46,961 nt of DNA, taken from assembly GCA_020627785.1 (NCBI GenBank), contig JAHDGF010000040.1, forward strand, positions 1 through 46,961. The letters run 5' to 3'. Within the stretch, counting starts at the first letter, position 1, and each line of letters opens with the position of its first letter. A program made the position numbers and the translations under genes. The notes under the pieces were generated by a model. The model had not been told where the DNA came from, searched no databases, and saw only the letters and a list, made by a program, of their open reading frames with translations. This DNA comes from Saprospiraceae bacterium (GTDB lineage: Bacteria > Bacteroidota > Bacteroidia > Chitinophagales > Saprospiraceae). This document shows positions 15,300 to 24,115 of the stretch, piece by piece.

Positions 15300-17705
15300 A
15301 TGAAAAACTTAATTTTTATAGTCCTTCTCTTATTCACTCAAAATCAACTTTTATTTGCGCAAAGCGGAAACCAAAATGTAAAAGGAAACATCATAGATAA
15401 ACAATCTGAAATTCCTTTGATCGGAGCTAATATTACCTTGGTTTCAGGCGAAGAAATCATAGGAGCTAGTACTGATTTTAATGGCGACTTCATAATCAAT
15501 GGAGTCCCGATCGGTCGACACACCTTTGAGGTTTCATACCTAGGATATGAACCTACCGTTATTCCAAATGTCGATGTGACATCCGGTAAAGAAGTATACT
15601 TAAATATAAGCATGGAAGAATCAATGGTCAAGCTGAATGAGGTGGTCATTACAGCGGGTGTAGACAAGGATAGATCAATCAATGATATGGCGACAATTTC
15701 TTCTAGGCAATTTAGTATGGAAGAGGTGAATAGATATTCAGGAGGTCGATCTGACGTCGGAAGATTGGCTGGAAATTTTGCAGGTGTAGGGACTGCAGAT
15801 GATAGTAGAAATGATATTGTTATTAGAGGGAATAGTCCAACAGGTTTATTATGGAGACTTGAAGGTCTCCCCATTCCTTCACCAAATCACTTCTCAACCT
15901 TAGGCACCACTGGAGGTCCCGTGAGTGCCCTTAATACCAACCTGTTGAAAAGTTCTGATTTTCTGACCAGTGCATTTCCAGCGGAATATGGCAATGCAAT
16001 CTCAGGTGCATTTGATCTTGGCTTTCGGTCAGGGAACAAAGATAAAATGGAGTACACATTTCAATTAGGTGCAGTCACAGGAATAGAAGCAATGGTGGAG
16101 GGCCCTATGTTCAAGAAAAATGGAGGAAGTTTTCTAGTGGGTTATAGATATTCTTTTGTTGAAGTTGCACAGGCAGCTGGATTGGACGTAGGGACCAACG
16201 CCTTGCCAAGGTATCAAGATCTTTCTTTCAAGCTTGATTTCGGGAGAACACCTTTTGGCAGTATTGTACTATTTGGAATCGCAGGGAATAGTGACATTGA
16301 ATTCCTAAGAGAGGAGGTTGATGAAAATGACCTGTTTGCCGTGGATGATGAAGATTCAGGAGCTGAATCACAAATGGGAATAATAGGACTAAAACATAAC
16401 TTACTTTTAAGCGATCAAAGTTATCTACGAACGGTTGTTGGACTATCCACTAGTTCAAATTTATTCTATCGAGATAGATATTATAACAATGGATTAGAGA
16501 ATGAATTTAAATCTAAATTTGGTCAAACTGACAATAGTACTCTAACAAGAAATATCAACTCCTATTACAACAAAAAATTCAACAGTAGATTTAGCCTTAG
16601 AGTTGGTGCTTTGGTAGAGAGTGTGGCATTAAACATAGACTTTGAAAGTGCTGAATTTTTAACGGATAATAATTCAGATGGAATCTATGACCTTGTAGAA
16701 ATTTTCAAATTCGATGAAAGCACCTTAACCGTTCAACCATTTGCGCAAGCGCAGTATAAGTTTAATGAAAAATTAAGTTTTAATGGAGGAATCAGAGGAA
16801 TGTATTATGATCTCAACGAAGAGATATCCATTGAACCACGAGCTGCAATAAATTGGAAAATTCATCCTCAGCACACCATTAATTTTGGATTCGGAAATCA
16901 TAATCAAGCGGTACCCATTCCTTTACAACTAGCGAGCAAGGTCGTCGATGGAATTAAAACTACTCCAAATAAAGATTTAGGTTTTATTAATAGTAAGCAT
17001 TATGTTATTGGCCATGATTTTAAAATCAATGAAAGCTGGCGATCAAAAATTGAAGTCTATTACCAAGACCTTTCAAATGTACCGATTGAAAGAATCTCCT
17101 CTTCGTTCTCAGCATTAAACATTGGAGCAGACTTTGGATTCCCATTTGACAAAAATGATTTAGTATCGGAAGGGACTGGAAGTAACAAAGGAATAGAATT
17201 AACGGTTGAAAAGTTTTTCACCAATGGCTATTATTTTTTAGGCACAGGTTCATTGTTTGAATCATTGTATACCGGAAGTGATGGCATTGAGAGGAACACT
17301 GCTTTTAATAATAAATATATTTTAAATGTTCTTGCAGGTAAAGAATTCAATTGGGGGAAAGAGGGGCAGCACAGATTTAGTATTGATACAAAATTGACCA
17401 CTGCCGGAGGGACATATTATACGCCTGTAGATCTGGAAGCATCCAGGATTAAGGAGGCGCAGGTATTCGACTTAAGCAATCCATTCGGTGAGAGATATGA
17501 TGCTTACTTCAGGTGGGACATTAAAGCTGGCATAAAACTAAACAATACTAAAAGAGGATTTTCACAAGGTCTTTATTTTGATATTCAGAACGTAACGAAT
17601 AGAGATAACATTTTTAGAAAAAATTACAATCGCCAATTGAATTCAATAAATGATGTGTACCAAATAGGATTCTTTCCTAACTTCATGTATAAATTAGAAT
17701 TTTAA
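15300..17705 (+). CDS. TonB-dependent outer-membrane receptor
   Basis: An 801-residue receptor for active uptake of a large ligand across the outer membrane. A signal peptide (LIFIVLLLFTQNQLLFAQ) is followed by a carboxypeptidase-regulatory-like beta-sandwich domain (about 26-112, with GNIIDKQSEIPLIGANITL and YLGYEPTVIPNV). Then come a plug domain (about 125-245, with VIRGNSPTGLLWRLEGLPIP and SDFLTSAFPAEYGNAISGAF) and a long 22-strand-type barrel ending in MYKLEF. No SusD partner is adjacent, so it need not be a glycan system. The stop is 2 bp from the start of a LytS-type kinase gene with a LytTR regulator after it. This suggests that receptor and sensor genes are co-transcribed. Confidence 0.93.
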   Translation: MKNLIFIVLLLFTQNQLLFAQSGNQNVKGNIIDKQSEIPLIGANITLVSGEEIIGASTDFNGDFIINGVPIGRHTFEVSYLGYEPTVIPNVDVTSGKEVYLNISMEESMVKLNEVVITAGVDKDRSINDMATISSRQFSMEEVNRYSGGRSDVGRLAGNFAGVGTADDSRNDIVIRGNSPTGLLWRLEGLPIPSPNHFSTLGTTGGPVSALNTNLLKSSDFLTSAFPAEYGNAISGAFDLGFRSGNKDKMEYTFQLGAVTGIEAMVEGPMFKKNGGSFLVGYRYSFVEVAQAAGLDVGTNALPRYQDLSFKLDFGRTPFGSIVLFGIAGNSDIEFLREEVDENDLFAVDDEDSGAESQMGIIGLKHNLLLSDQSYLRTVVGLSTSSNLFYRDRYYNNGLENEFKSKFGQTDNSTLTRNINSYYNKKFNSRFSLRVGALVESVALNIDFESAEFLTDNNSDGIYDLVEIFKFDESTLTVQPFAQAQYKFNEKLSFNGGIRGMYYDLNEEISIEPRAAINWKIHPQHTINFGFGNHNQAVPIPLQLASKVVDGIKTTPNKDLGFINSKHYVIGHDFKINESWRSKIEVYYQDLSNVPIERISSSFSALNIGADFGFPFDKNDLVSEGTGSNKGIELTVEKFFTNGYYFLGTGSLFESLYTGSDGIERNTAFNNKYILNVLAGKEFNWGKEGQHRFSIDTKLTTAGGTYYTPVDLEASRIKEAQVFDLSNPFGERYDAYFRWDIKAGIKLNNTKRGFSQGLYFDIQNVTNRDNIFRKNYNRQLNSINDVYQIGFFPNFMYKLEF

Positions 17706-17707
17706 AT

Positions 17708-18748
17708 TTGACCAAAGCTATAAAATATTTGGGGTTTGATGATCGGTGGTTAATGATTCTGGGAATACCTATCATCTCAGCCATAATAACTATCATCAAT
17801 TTTAGCGATCAAGCATTTGGTCCTAAAGCCCTGATATGTTTTGGTGTTGGCCTATTCTACACAACTGCCTTTTGGATTTCGGCAAGATATGTATTGATCA
17901 TCTATCATAAAAAATATAATGACTATGTATTTACAATTAGGCGTTTAGTATTTGTTTTAGTTTGGGTTGCAATCATTTATCTAGCCGTCAAAATTATCGT
18001 CTCTTTTGCAATACTCATGCTTTTTGATAACTGGAAGGAGTTAATCTTTGATGACCCCATACGTCAAAACATGGCCAGCATAACTCTAATTTTTGGGACC
18101 CTATTTTTGTACGAAGGAATTCATTATTTCAACAAATCGAAATTAATAGAAATCGAAAAGAATAAATTAGAAAAGGTGACTGCAGAACAAAAACTTAGCA
18201 CACTTAAAAATCAAGTGAACCCACATTTTCTATTTAATAGTTTGAACACCTTAGTTACAATCATACCAGAAGAACCTGAACTTGCCATAAAATTTGTTCA
18301 AGAACTTTCAAAGTCTTATCGTAAAATTTTAGAAGTGAGAGATGAAAAACTGATCACTTTAAAAACAGAATTAGATTCCTTGGAATCTTACATATACTTA
18401 TTAAAAACAAGATTTCAAGGTAAAATCATATTCGAAAATACCATTGAGGCAAAGATTATGGATCAATTCATTCTTCCACTTTCCTTACAGATTTTAATTG
18501 AGAATGCTGTCAAGCATAATATTACTTCAGCTAGTAAACCGCTGAAAATAAAAATTTACAATGATGATAAGTTTGTTATCGTAGAAAACAACTTACAGAA
18601 AAAAGATCAAATATTCAGTACAACAAAATTGGGCTTAGCCAATATCAAATCAAGATATCAACTTCTAATAAACAAGAATATTTCCGTCGAAGAAAGTAAT
18701 GATTCCTTTAAAGTAAAGTTGCCTATCATTAAAAATAATGAAGCATGA
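17708..18748 (+). CDS. LytS-type sensor histidine kinase (TTG start)
   Basis: A 346-residue membrane kinase with four predicted helices in the first about 140 residues, a short coiled linker, and a His_kinase domain with phosphoacceptor His173 in NPHFLFNSLN. The ATPase part has an N-box (QILIENAVKHN) and a late glycine motif (LGLANIKSRY) but is compact, as in the LytS/YehU group. It has no periplasmic sensor domain, so it probably senses a membrane signal or a partner. Translation appears to start at TTG 17708, 2 bp after the receptor stop; the next Met (position 16) would cut into the first helix. Its 3' end overlaps the regulator gene by 4 bp (ATGA). Confidence 0.92.
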   Translation: MTKAIKYLGFDDRWLMILGIPIISAIITIINFSDQAFGPKALICFGVGLFYTTAFWISARYVLIIYHKKYNDYVFTIRRLVFVLVWVAIIYLAVKIIVSFAILMLFDNWKELIFDDPIRQNMASITLIFGTLFLYEGIHYFNKSKLIEIEKNKLEKVTAEQKLSTLKNQVNPHFLFNSLNTLVTIIPEEPELAIKFVQELSKSYRKILEVRDEKLITLKTELDSLESYIYLLKTRFQGKIIFENTIEAKIMDQFILPLSLQILIENAVKHNITSASKPLKIKIYNDDKFVIVENNLQKKDQIFSTTKLGLANIKSRYQLLINKNISVEESNDSFKVKLPIIKNNEA

Positions 18749-19503
18749 GGATACTCATTATTGAAGACGAACATTTTGCTGCTAAGAGAATGAGTTCACT
18801 CATTCATGAAAATCTTCCAGACGCAAAAATTTTGGATGTTTTAGATTCCGTTGAAGATAGTGTACAGTGGCTAAAAGATAATGTCCATCCTCATTTGATC
18901 TTTATGGATATCCAATTAGCAGATGGATTAAGTTTTCAGATTTTTGAAAAAATAAGTGTGACCTGTCCCGTAATATTTACGACTGCTTATGACGAATACG
19001 CTTTGGATGCTTTTAAGGTTAATAGTATTGATTATCTCTTAAAACCAATTGAACTTCAGTCTTTCAGAAGAGCCGTCGGTAAATTTGAGCAATATTATCA
19101 AAACAATCTTCAAGGGATAAATTGGAAAAACATCACCAATGAAATTCTTTCTACTAAGACCAAATACAAACGTCGTTTTCTAATAAAGACTGGTCAGGCC
19201 TACTCTTATCTTGATGTTGCTGACATCCATTTAATTTACTCTGAAGACGGATTAACATTTGCCTTAAAGGCAAATCAAAAAAAAGTCATTATTGACAAAA
19301 CCATGGATCAACTTGAATCTGTACTTGATCCTCAAGAATATTTTCGGATTAATCGCAAGTATCTAGTACCTATTAAACACATTCACAAGATCCACCCATA
19401 TCTAAATAGTCGACTAAAATTAGAATTAGATTTTAAAATTGCTGATGAATTGATTGTGAGTCGTGAGAAAGTAGGAGTGTTCAAACAATGGGTAGATGCT
19501 TGA
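18745..19503 (+). CDS. LytTR-family response regulator
   Basis: A 252-residue cytosolic transcription regulator, partner of the kinase encoded just upstream with a 4-bp overlap. The receiver domain (1-120) has the acidic pair EDE (7-9), phosphoacceptor Asp55 in FMDIQL, Thr in TTAYDEYAL and Lys in LLKPIE. The LytTR DNA-binding domain (about 140-250) shows FLIKTGQAYSYLDVADI and YFRINRKYLVPIKHI. LytTR proteins bind paired imperfect 9-bp direct repeats upstream of their targets. The nearest likely target is the receptor operon itself, but no obvious repeat pair was found there by eye. Confidence 0.95.
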   Translation: MRILIIEDEHFAAKRMSSLIHENLPDAKILDVLDSVEDSVQWLKDNVHPHLIFMDIQLADGLSFQIFEKISVTCPVIFTTAYDEYALDAFKVNSIDYLLKPIELQSFRRAVGKFEQYYQNNLQGINWKNITNEILSTKTKYKRRFLIKTGQAYSYLDVADIHLIYSEDGLTFALKANQKKVIIDKTMDQLESVLDPQEYFRINRKYLVPIKHIHKIHPYLNSRLKLELDFKIADELIVSREKVGVFKQWVDA

Positions 19504-19578
19504 ACTAAACTGAATTCCTTCCTTACGAATTCTTTTCAGCATCAAAGTTAAAACTGTTGTATATTTCCATTATAATAA

Positions 19579-21165
19579 ATGGAAGAAACGACTCAACAGG
19601 ACGACGAATTTAGTCAAAAGTCAACCCGGCCTTTTGATATTTCATCAATTGCACAATATCATTATTATCTTTCTCAATCTGATAAACATCAGCACTTAGA
19701 CCAAAGAGTTGTTAATGATCTTAACCTAAATAATTGCTTCACTTTCATTGACCGCACTTCGTCAAGCATCGGTCAACAGTATTTATACAATCGGATACTT
19801 AGTCTTGATCCATTCAGAGAGAATTTTAAGCAACTAGAAGAGGACATTGCTTTTTACCATGAGGATAAGAATAAGGCAGAGAAGTCTAAAGGGGTTCTTG
19901 AAAAACTGACAAAGGACACCGACTATTTTTTTCCATATCTAATTTTTGCCGAACTGCCTGAAAAAATTAATTATTTAATTCTAATCAAGGCATTGCAGCT
20001 TTTAGTTTTTGTTCTGATCGGAGTGACAATTTTTTATCACGTTTTCATTTTCCCACTCCTTCTAGTGTTAACCATTAATATGTGTATACACTATGTGCAT
20101 AAAAAGAAAATTGGGAAATTTATTCAATACTTCTTTAGATTAAATACGTTGACAAAGACTTGTAGAAAATTAATTCCCTTATCAACAAATCCCGAGGATG
20201 AAATAATTCAAAAGGTCATAGAAGTAGAAAAACTATCTACCTCCATCAGCTTTCTTAAAACAGACGAACTACAGAATAGTGAAATTGGATCAATCATATG
20301 GCTTGTTATAGAACTACTGAAGGTTGCCACCTTAAGTGAAATAACACTATTTTATAAAATCATAGATCACATAACAAACAAAAGGGCAGACATTCATGAA
20401 CTATATAAATTCATTGGTTACATAGATTTCACAATTTCCATTAACCAACTAAGAATCAATCTCCCCTATTATTGTAAACCAATATTTGATCCGAATAAAA
20501 AGATACTAACCTTTAAAGAATTATACCACCCACTGCTAAAAGGTTGTGTCTCTAACGATTTGACATTAGAAGAAAAAAGTTTGATGCTTACTGGTTCTAA
20601 TATGTCAGGTAAATCAACATTTATAAAATCGATTGGCATAAATGTGATTACTGCGCAGACTTTAAATACTTCCTTTACGAAAGAATATATTGCTTCCCCA
20701 TTTCAGGTTTCCAGTTCGATGAAAATTAGTGATGACATCAATGAGAATAAAAGTTATTATTTAGAAGAGGTAATCACCATTGGTGAGATGCTTGAGAAAT
20801 CTGAAGACAAAAATGAAAGACACCTATTTATCATCGATGAAATTTTCAAAGGCACAAATACAGTAGAGAGAATAAGCGGAGCTAAGGCTATTCTATCACA
20901 CCTAAACAAAGGAAATCATTTAGTGCTTTTGGCTACGCATGACATTGAACTAACTACACTACTGGAGCAAGAATATGATCTCTATTATTTCCAAGAAGAA
21001 GTAGATGATGAGCGACTTGCCTTTGACTACAAAATCAAAAAGGGTCGAATTAAAAACTTCAATGCCTTAAAGATTTTAGAAATCTCAGGCTATCCTAAGT
21101 CAATTGTAGCAGAGGCAAAGGAGCTGGCAGAGAAGATGGAACAACAAGGCAAAAGCTTACAATAA
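19579..21165 (+). CDS. Membrane-anchored MutS-family ATPase
   Basis: A 528-residue protein whose C-terminal half is the MutS domain V ATPase: Walker A TGSNMSGKSTF (338-348), Walker B LFIIDE (416-421) followed by IFKGTN, and a late THDIEL motif. A helical domain resembling MutS domain III precedes it. Residues about 133-170 are strongly hydrophobic (two membrane helices), splitting the N-terminal helical part. The mismatch-recognition domain I and its Phe-x-Glu motif are absent. This matches a Bacteroidota/Firmicutes group of membrane MutS-like ATPases of unknown function, and it is not the mismatch-repair MutS. It starts 75 bp after the LytTR regulator on the same strand; co-transcription is possible. 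Confidence 0.88.
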   Translation: MEETTQQDDEFSQKSTRPFDISSIAQYHYYLSQSDKHQHLDQRVVNDLNLNNCFTFIDRTSSSIGQQYLYNRILSLDPFRENFKQLEEDIAFYHEDKNKAEKSKGVLEKLTKDTDYFFPYLIFAELPEKINYLILIKALQLLVFVLIGVTIFYHVFIFPLLLVLTINMCIHYVHKKKIGKFIQYFFRLNTLTKTCRKLIPLSTNPEDEIIQKVIEVEKLSTSISFLKTDELQNSEIGSIIWLVIELLKVATLSEITLFYKIIDHITNKRADIHELYKFIGYIDFTISINQLRINLPYYCKPIFDPNKKILTFKELYHPLLKGCVSNDLTLEEKSLMLTGSNMSGKSTFIKSIGINVITAQTLNTSFTKEYIASPFQVSSSMKISDDINENKSYYLEEVITIGEMLEKSEDKNERHLFIIDEIFKGTNTVERISGAKAILSHLNKGNHLVLLATHDIELTTLLEQEYDLYYFQEEVDDERLAFDYKIKKGRIKNFNALKILEISGYPKSIVAEAKELAEKMEQQGKSLQ

Positions 21166-21255
21166 ATATCTGCCCCTATGGTATTTAAGATAAATTAATT
21201 CATTTGATATAGTTAAGAATTTTTAATTTATACCCTTTCTCTTTATATTACTTAT

Positions 21256-22035
21256 ATGAGAAATTTAATCCTATTATTTATACTGTCTATAAGTTACAGT
21301 CTCACTGCTCAAAACTTTAAATACGACGATAAAACTGAAAAGTACATTTTAAAAAAAGCAGGCGACGATAAAAAATCAACATTAATTGTTGATGAATATA
21401 AAAAGGAAAACAACGGAGGTATAAAAATCAGAATGGGTGACAAGTGGGGACTAATAAAATACAACGGAGAAGTTCTAATAGAACCTGGCTATGAAGATAT
21501 AAATAGCCAAATCAATAAACTTCATATAGTAAAAATAAATGGTAAGTATGGTGTGATAGACTTAGAAGAAAAGCTCATGCTAGAGCCAATTTATGATCAG
21601 ATAGATTACTACAACGAAGAGGAAAGTTTAGTAAAGCTAAATGGCGAATGGGGATTACTTAAAGCTGAAAATTTTATAAAGGTAGAAGCTCCGGCAATTT
21701 ATTGCAATCCACAGACAAGAGCAACAATTAAAAAATGTGTTGGCAAGGAAGTGAGCTGTTATGAAAAAACATTCCTCACAGAAATATATAGTAATTTAAG
21801 ATACCCTGCGAAAGCGAGGGAAAATGGAATTCAAGGAACTGCACTTGCAGAACTCATTTTAAGTGAAACCGGTGTGATTGAACAGGTCCGAATTGTTGAT
21901 GGTGTTAGTCCAGAAATAGATGAAGAGGTTATTAGAACTCTATCTAACATAAATCTTGAATGGATACCTGCAATGGATGCTGGTAAAAATGTAAAATATA
22001 AATTTTATATGCCGGTGAATTTCAAATTGCAGTAA
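21256..22035 (+). CDS. Secreted WG-repeat protein with C-terminal TonB-like domain
   Basis: A 259-residue protein with a signal peptide (LILLFILSISYSLTAQ). Residues about 55-140 hold three WG repeats (DKWGLIKYNGEVLIEPGYED, GKYGVIDLEEKLMLEPIYDQ, GEWGLLKAENFIKVEAPA). Residues about 165-259 form a TonB C-terminal domain with YSNLRYPAKARENGIQGT and late WIPAMDAGKNVKYKFYMPVNF. Fusing WG repeats to TonB-C is uncommon; the protein is probably a periplasmic or outer-membrane adaptor. Together with the separate TonB-C-like and WG genes at 13026 and 13496 it suggests a recurrent pairing of these modules in this genome. The partner is unknown. Confidence 0.82.
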   Translation: MRNLILLFILSISYSLTAQNFKYDDKTEKYILKKAGDDKKSTLIVDEYKKENNGGIKIRMGDKWGLIKYNGEVLIEPGYEDINSQINKLHIVKINGKYGVIDLEEKLMLEPIYDQIDYYNEEESLVKLNGEWGLLKAENFIKVEAPAIYCNPQTRATIKKCVGKEVSCYEKTFLTEIYSNLRYPAKARENGIQGTALAELILSETGVIEQVRIVDGVSPEIDEEVIRTLSNINLEWIPAMDAGKNVKYKFYMPVNFKLQ

Positions 22036-22100
22036 ATAGAATTTGGCAATTTGCATGACTTCATTAAAAGTCATGAATACTTAAAGACAAAATAACAAGA

Positions 22101-22991
22101 ATGAAAATCAGAGTTTCACATTTCATTTCAATAATGTTCATTCTTATCATTTCAACTAAATTGAGTTTTGGTCAATTCAAATTTCAGTCTGAAGCAGATT
22201 GGAAATTTGCCCACGAAATGATCTATCAAGCCAGATTAGGAAACTGTGATGTAGCCTATAAAGTTTTTGATTCACTAAAATTAGATTCAAAATTTAAACA
22301 TCCAGAATCATACCTTGCTATAGCTAAATGCCTCCAAAAAAATGGCAATGAGGAAGAGATGAAAAATTTAATAAGTGATGCACAATCTCAAGGAATTTTA
22401 AATAAGACCATTCCACATGATTCCATTTCTCACCCCGAGTTAAAGGAAAAATGTATTCTAATGCTACTTGAAGACCAAGGTGCGTGGTCCTTAAAAAATG
22501 AATTTATCATTGACCCTGAAGTAAAAGAATCACTAGTAAGAGCTGGAATAGATTTTACTGAAATTACCCCAAAGATCAGAAGGTTACCTGGCTTGGAATT
22601 ACACAAGTTACATGTCATGGAATTAGAAGCCATCGTCGAGGAATATGGTTTTCCTACAACTGAAATGATTGGTGGCCATGGTATGAAAGGTGTAAAAATG
22701 GTCATACTACATGCGCGAAAAGATATTCTAGAAAAGTATAATACGGAATTTAAAGACCGATTTGGGAGTTACACCTATGCCTACTTGATTGACAAGACCA
22801 GAGTAGCCAATAAGGAAAAACAATTGTATGGAACGCAGGGAGATTTTGATGAAGACAAAAACATGATATTCTACCCGATTGAAGAGGAGCATTTAGTGAA
22901 CCAACGCAGAATGGAAGCAGGTATGGAGCCACTAGAAATATATGCGCGCACTTTGGGGATTCAGGGATATGAAGTGCCTAAACATGAATAG
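22101..22991 (+). CDS. Secreted DUF6624-domain protein (copy 1)
   Basis: A 296-residue protein with a signal peptide (FISIMFILIISTKLSFGQ), a helical repeat-like N-terminal half (SEADWKFAHEMIYQARLGNC, AIAKCLQKNGNEEE) and a DUF6624 domain in the C-terminal half. The family order is visible: EYGFPTTEMIGGHGMKG, ILHARKD, YAYLIDKTRVANKEKQLYGT, NQRRMEAGMEPLEIYAR. Copy 2 at 27121 shares this order. Where copy 2 has the usual QHADFDP, this one has LHARKDI. The domain has no established function; it is widespread in proteins of toxin-immunity and accessory islands. The SUFU gene begins 6 bp after its stop, so the two form an operon. Confidence 0.78.
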   Translation: MKIRVSHFISIMFILIISTKLSFGQFKFQSEADWKFAHEMIYQARLGNCDVAYKVFDSLKLDSKFKHPESYLAIAKCLQKNGNEEEMKNLISDAQSQGILNKTIPHDSISHPELKEKCILMLLEDQGAWSLKNEFIIDPEVKESLVRAGIDFTEITPKIRRLPGLELHKLHVMELEAIVEEYGFPTTEMIGGHGMKGVKMVILHARKDILEKYNTEFKDRFGSYTYAYLIDKTRVANKEKQLYGTQGDFDEDKNMIFYPIEEEHLVNQRRMEAGMEPLEIYARTLGIQGYEVPKHE

Positions 22992-22997
22992 TATAGA

Positions 22998-23618
22998 ATG
23001 AATACAAAAAATAATTCTTCGGAAAATTCACCTGGATGGAATGCCATAGATAAGGCACTGGAAAAAATTTATGGCTCAAAAGAACCTGAGCATTTTGCGC
23101 CTGATGTGCCTTGGAATTTAGGAGGGAATGATCCATTGGAAGGCATTAGCGTCTATTATGATGATAAAAATGGATTCTATCATTATGTAACTTATGGTTT
23201 AACTGAACTACACCACAAAGAATCAGAAAATACAGAATTCAGTGGATGGGGATTTGAATTTACGCTAAAAATAAAATCCGATCTAAGACTAGAAATCACG
23301 CCTAAGTGGCCTTTAAACTTTCTCCAGCAACTCGCAACAATAGTCTTCAACAAGCAACTTTCTCTTAAGCCTTACCAAACCCTTTCTTCAGGACCTATGA
23401 CCGAGGAATCATCCACCATAGAAGGTATACTTCTTATACAGGACAGACAACTTGGTTCGTGTATTTCTCCATTCGGAAAATTTATTTTTTTACAACTATT
23501 TGGTCTAACGGAAAAGGAATACGAAGGGATTACTGAAAAATCAATAGATCGACGGGAATTCATCGAAAAGGAAAAATTAACCAATCAGTTTCTTATAACA
23601 GACATAAATAGAGTTTAA
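22998..23618 (+). CDS. SUFU (suppressor-of-fused) domain protein
   Basis: A 206-residue cytosolic protein without signal peptide. It carries the bacterial SUFU domain: GWNAIDKALEKIYGSKEPEH, LEGISVYYDD, YVTYGLTELH, SGWGFEFTLKI, PLNFLQQLA and FLQLFGLTEKEYE in the usual order. Bacterial SUFU-superfamily proteins are predicted immunity proteins of polymorphic toxin systems and also occur alone. It follows the DUF6624 gene by 6 bp. No toxin gene is adjacent, so it is either an orphan immunity protein against neighbours' toxins or has another role. The family call is confident; the immunity role is inference. Confidence 0.88.
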   Translation: MNTKNNSSENSPGWNAIDKALEKIYGSKEPEHFAPDVPWNLGGNDPLEGISVYYDDKNGFYHYVTYGLTELHHKESENTEFSGWGFEFTLKIKSDLRLEITPKWPLNFLQQLATIVFNKQLSLKPYQTLSSGPMTEESSTIEGILLIQDRQLGSCISPFGKFIFLQLFGLTEKEYEGITEKSIDRREFIEKEKLTNQFLITDINRV

Positions 23619-23858
23619 TTCCTACAAGAATTAATCAGTTTAAATATTCTTTCCGACCTCACATAATTTAATTGAATCCGATTCAATTCATTTACTCCCA
23701 AGGCAAAAACAAATGCATGCCTACCGTAGTAATTTATATCATCTCTACAATTTTAAGCATAGCTATCCTTTGCTATTCTCAAAATGAAATACACTGTAGC
23801 ATTATTTTCTTAGTTACAGTATTAATGGATCAACCTCAAATTTTCACCTATCAATTAA

Positions 23859-24089
23859 ATAATTAAAGGTCATGCCATTCGATGTCTTTCTGAATTTACG
23901 GATGATTTATTAGTACTGCCAAATTTGCGCAAGCATTACAAGCATATTCAGCCAAAGGTCAGATTATTCATTATGCAAGAATTAGATAGAAGACAAGATC
24001 CAATGGCAAAGACCATAATTGAAACCAATCTACGAGATGAAGATAAACGAATCAAATCCCAAGCCCAAAGTCTGTTGAAAAAACATTAA
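23859..24089 (+). pseudogene. Remnant of a HEAT-like repeat gene, 5'-truncated
   Basis: Between the SUFU gene and the next full gene, a frame open from after a stop at 23856-23858 to TAA 24087-24089 encodes protein-like sequence. It includes HAIRCLSEFTDDLLVLPNLR and, further on, VRLFIMQELDRRQDPMAKTI and ending SQAQSLLKKH. The pattern of paired amphipathic helices suits a HEAT/armadillo-like C-terminus. No ATG occurs before 23973, and an ATG start there would give only 38 residues. I read this as the tail of a decayed or deleted helical-repeat gene. The upstream frame at 23672-23866 is not obviously its continuation. The region 23619-23858 shows nothing else. Confidence 0.5.
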
Positions 24090-24115
24090 ATTGATGAGAA
24101 GAATAAAATTATAAA

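Noticed and set aside
19579..21165. Mismatch-repair MutS
   Set aside because: The mismatch-binding domain and its Phe-x-Glu motif are missing and the protein has membrane helices.
23672..23866. 64-codon frame with TTG start after the SUFU gene
   Set aside because: No recognisable domain, an odd mix of hydrophobic and polar residues, and no convincing start context; probably chance, though it might be debris of the decayed gene that follows.
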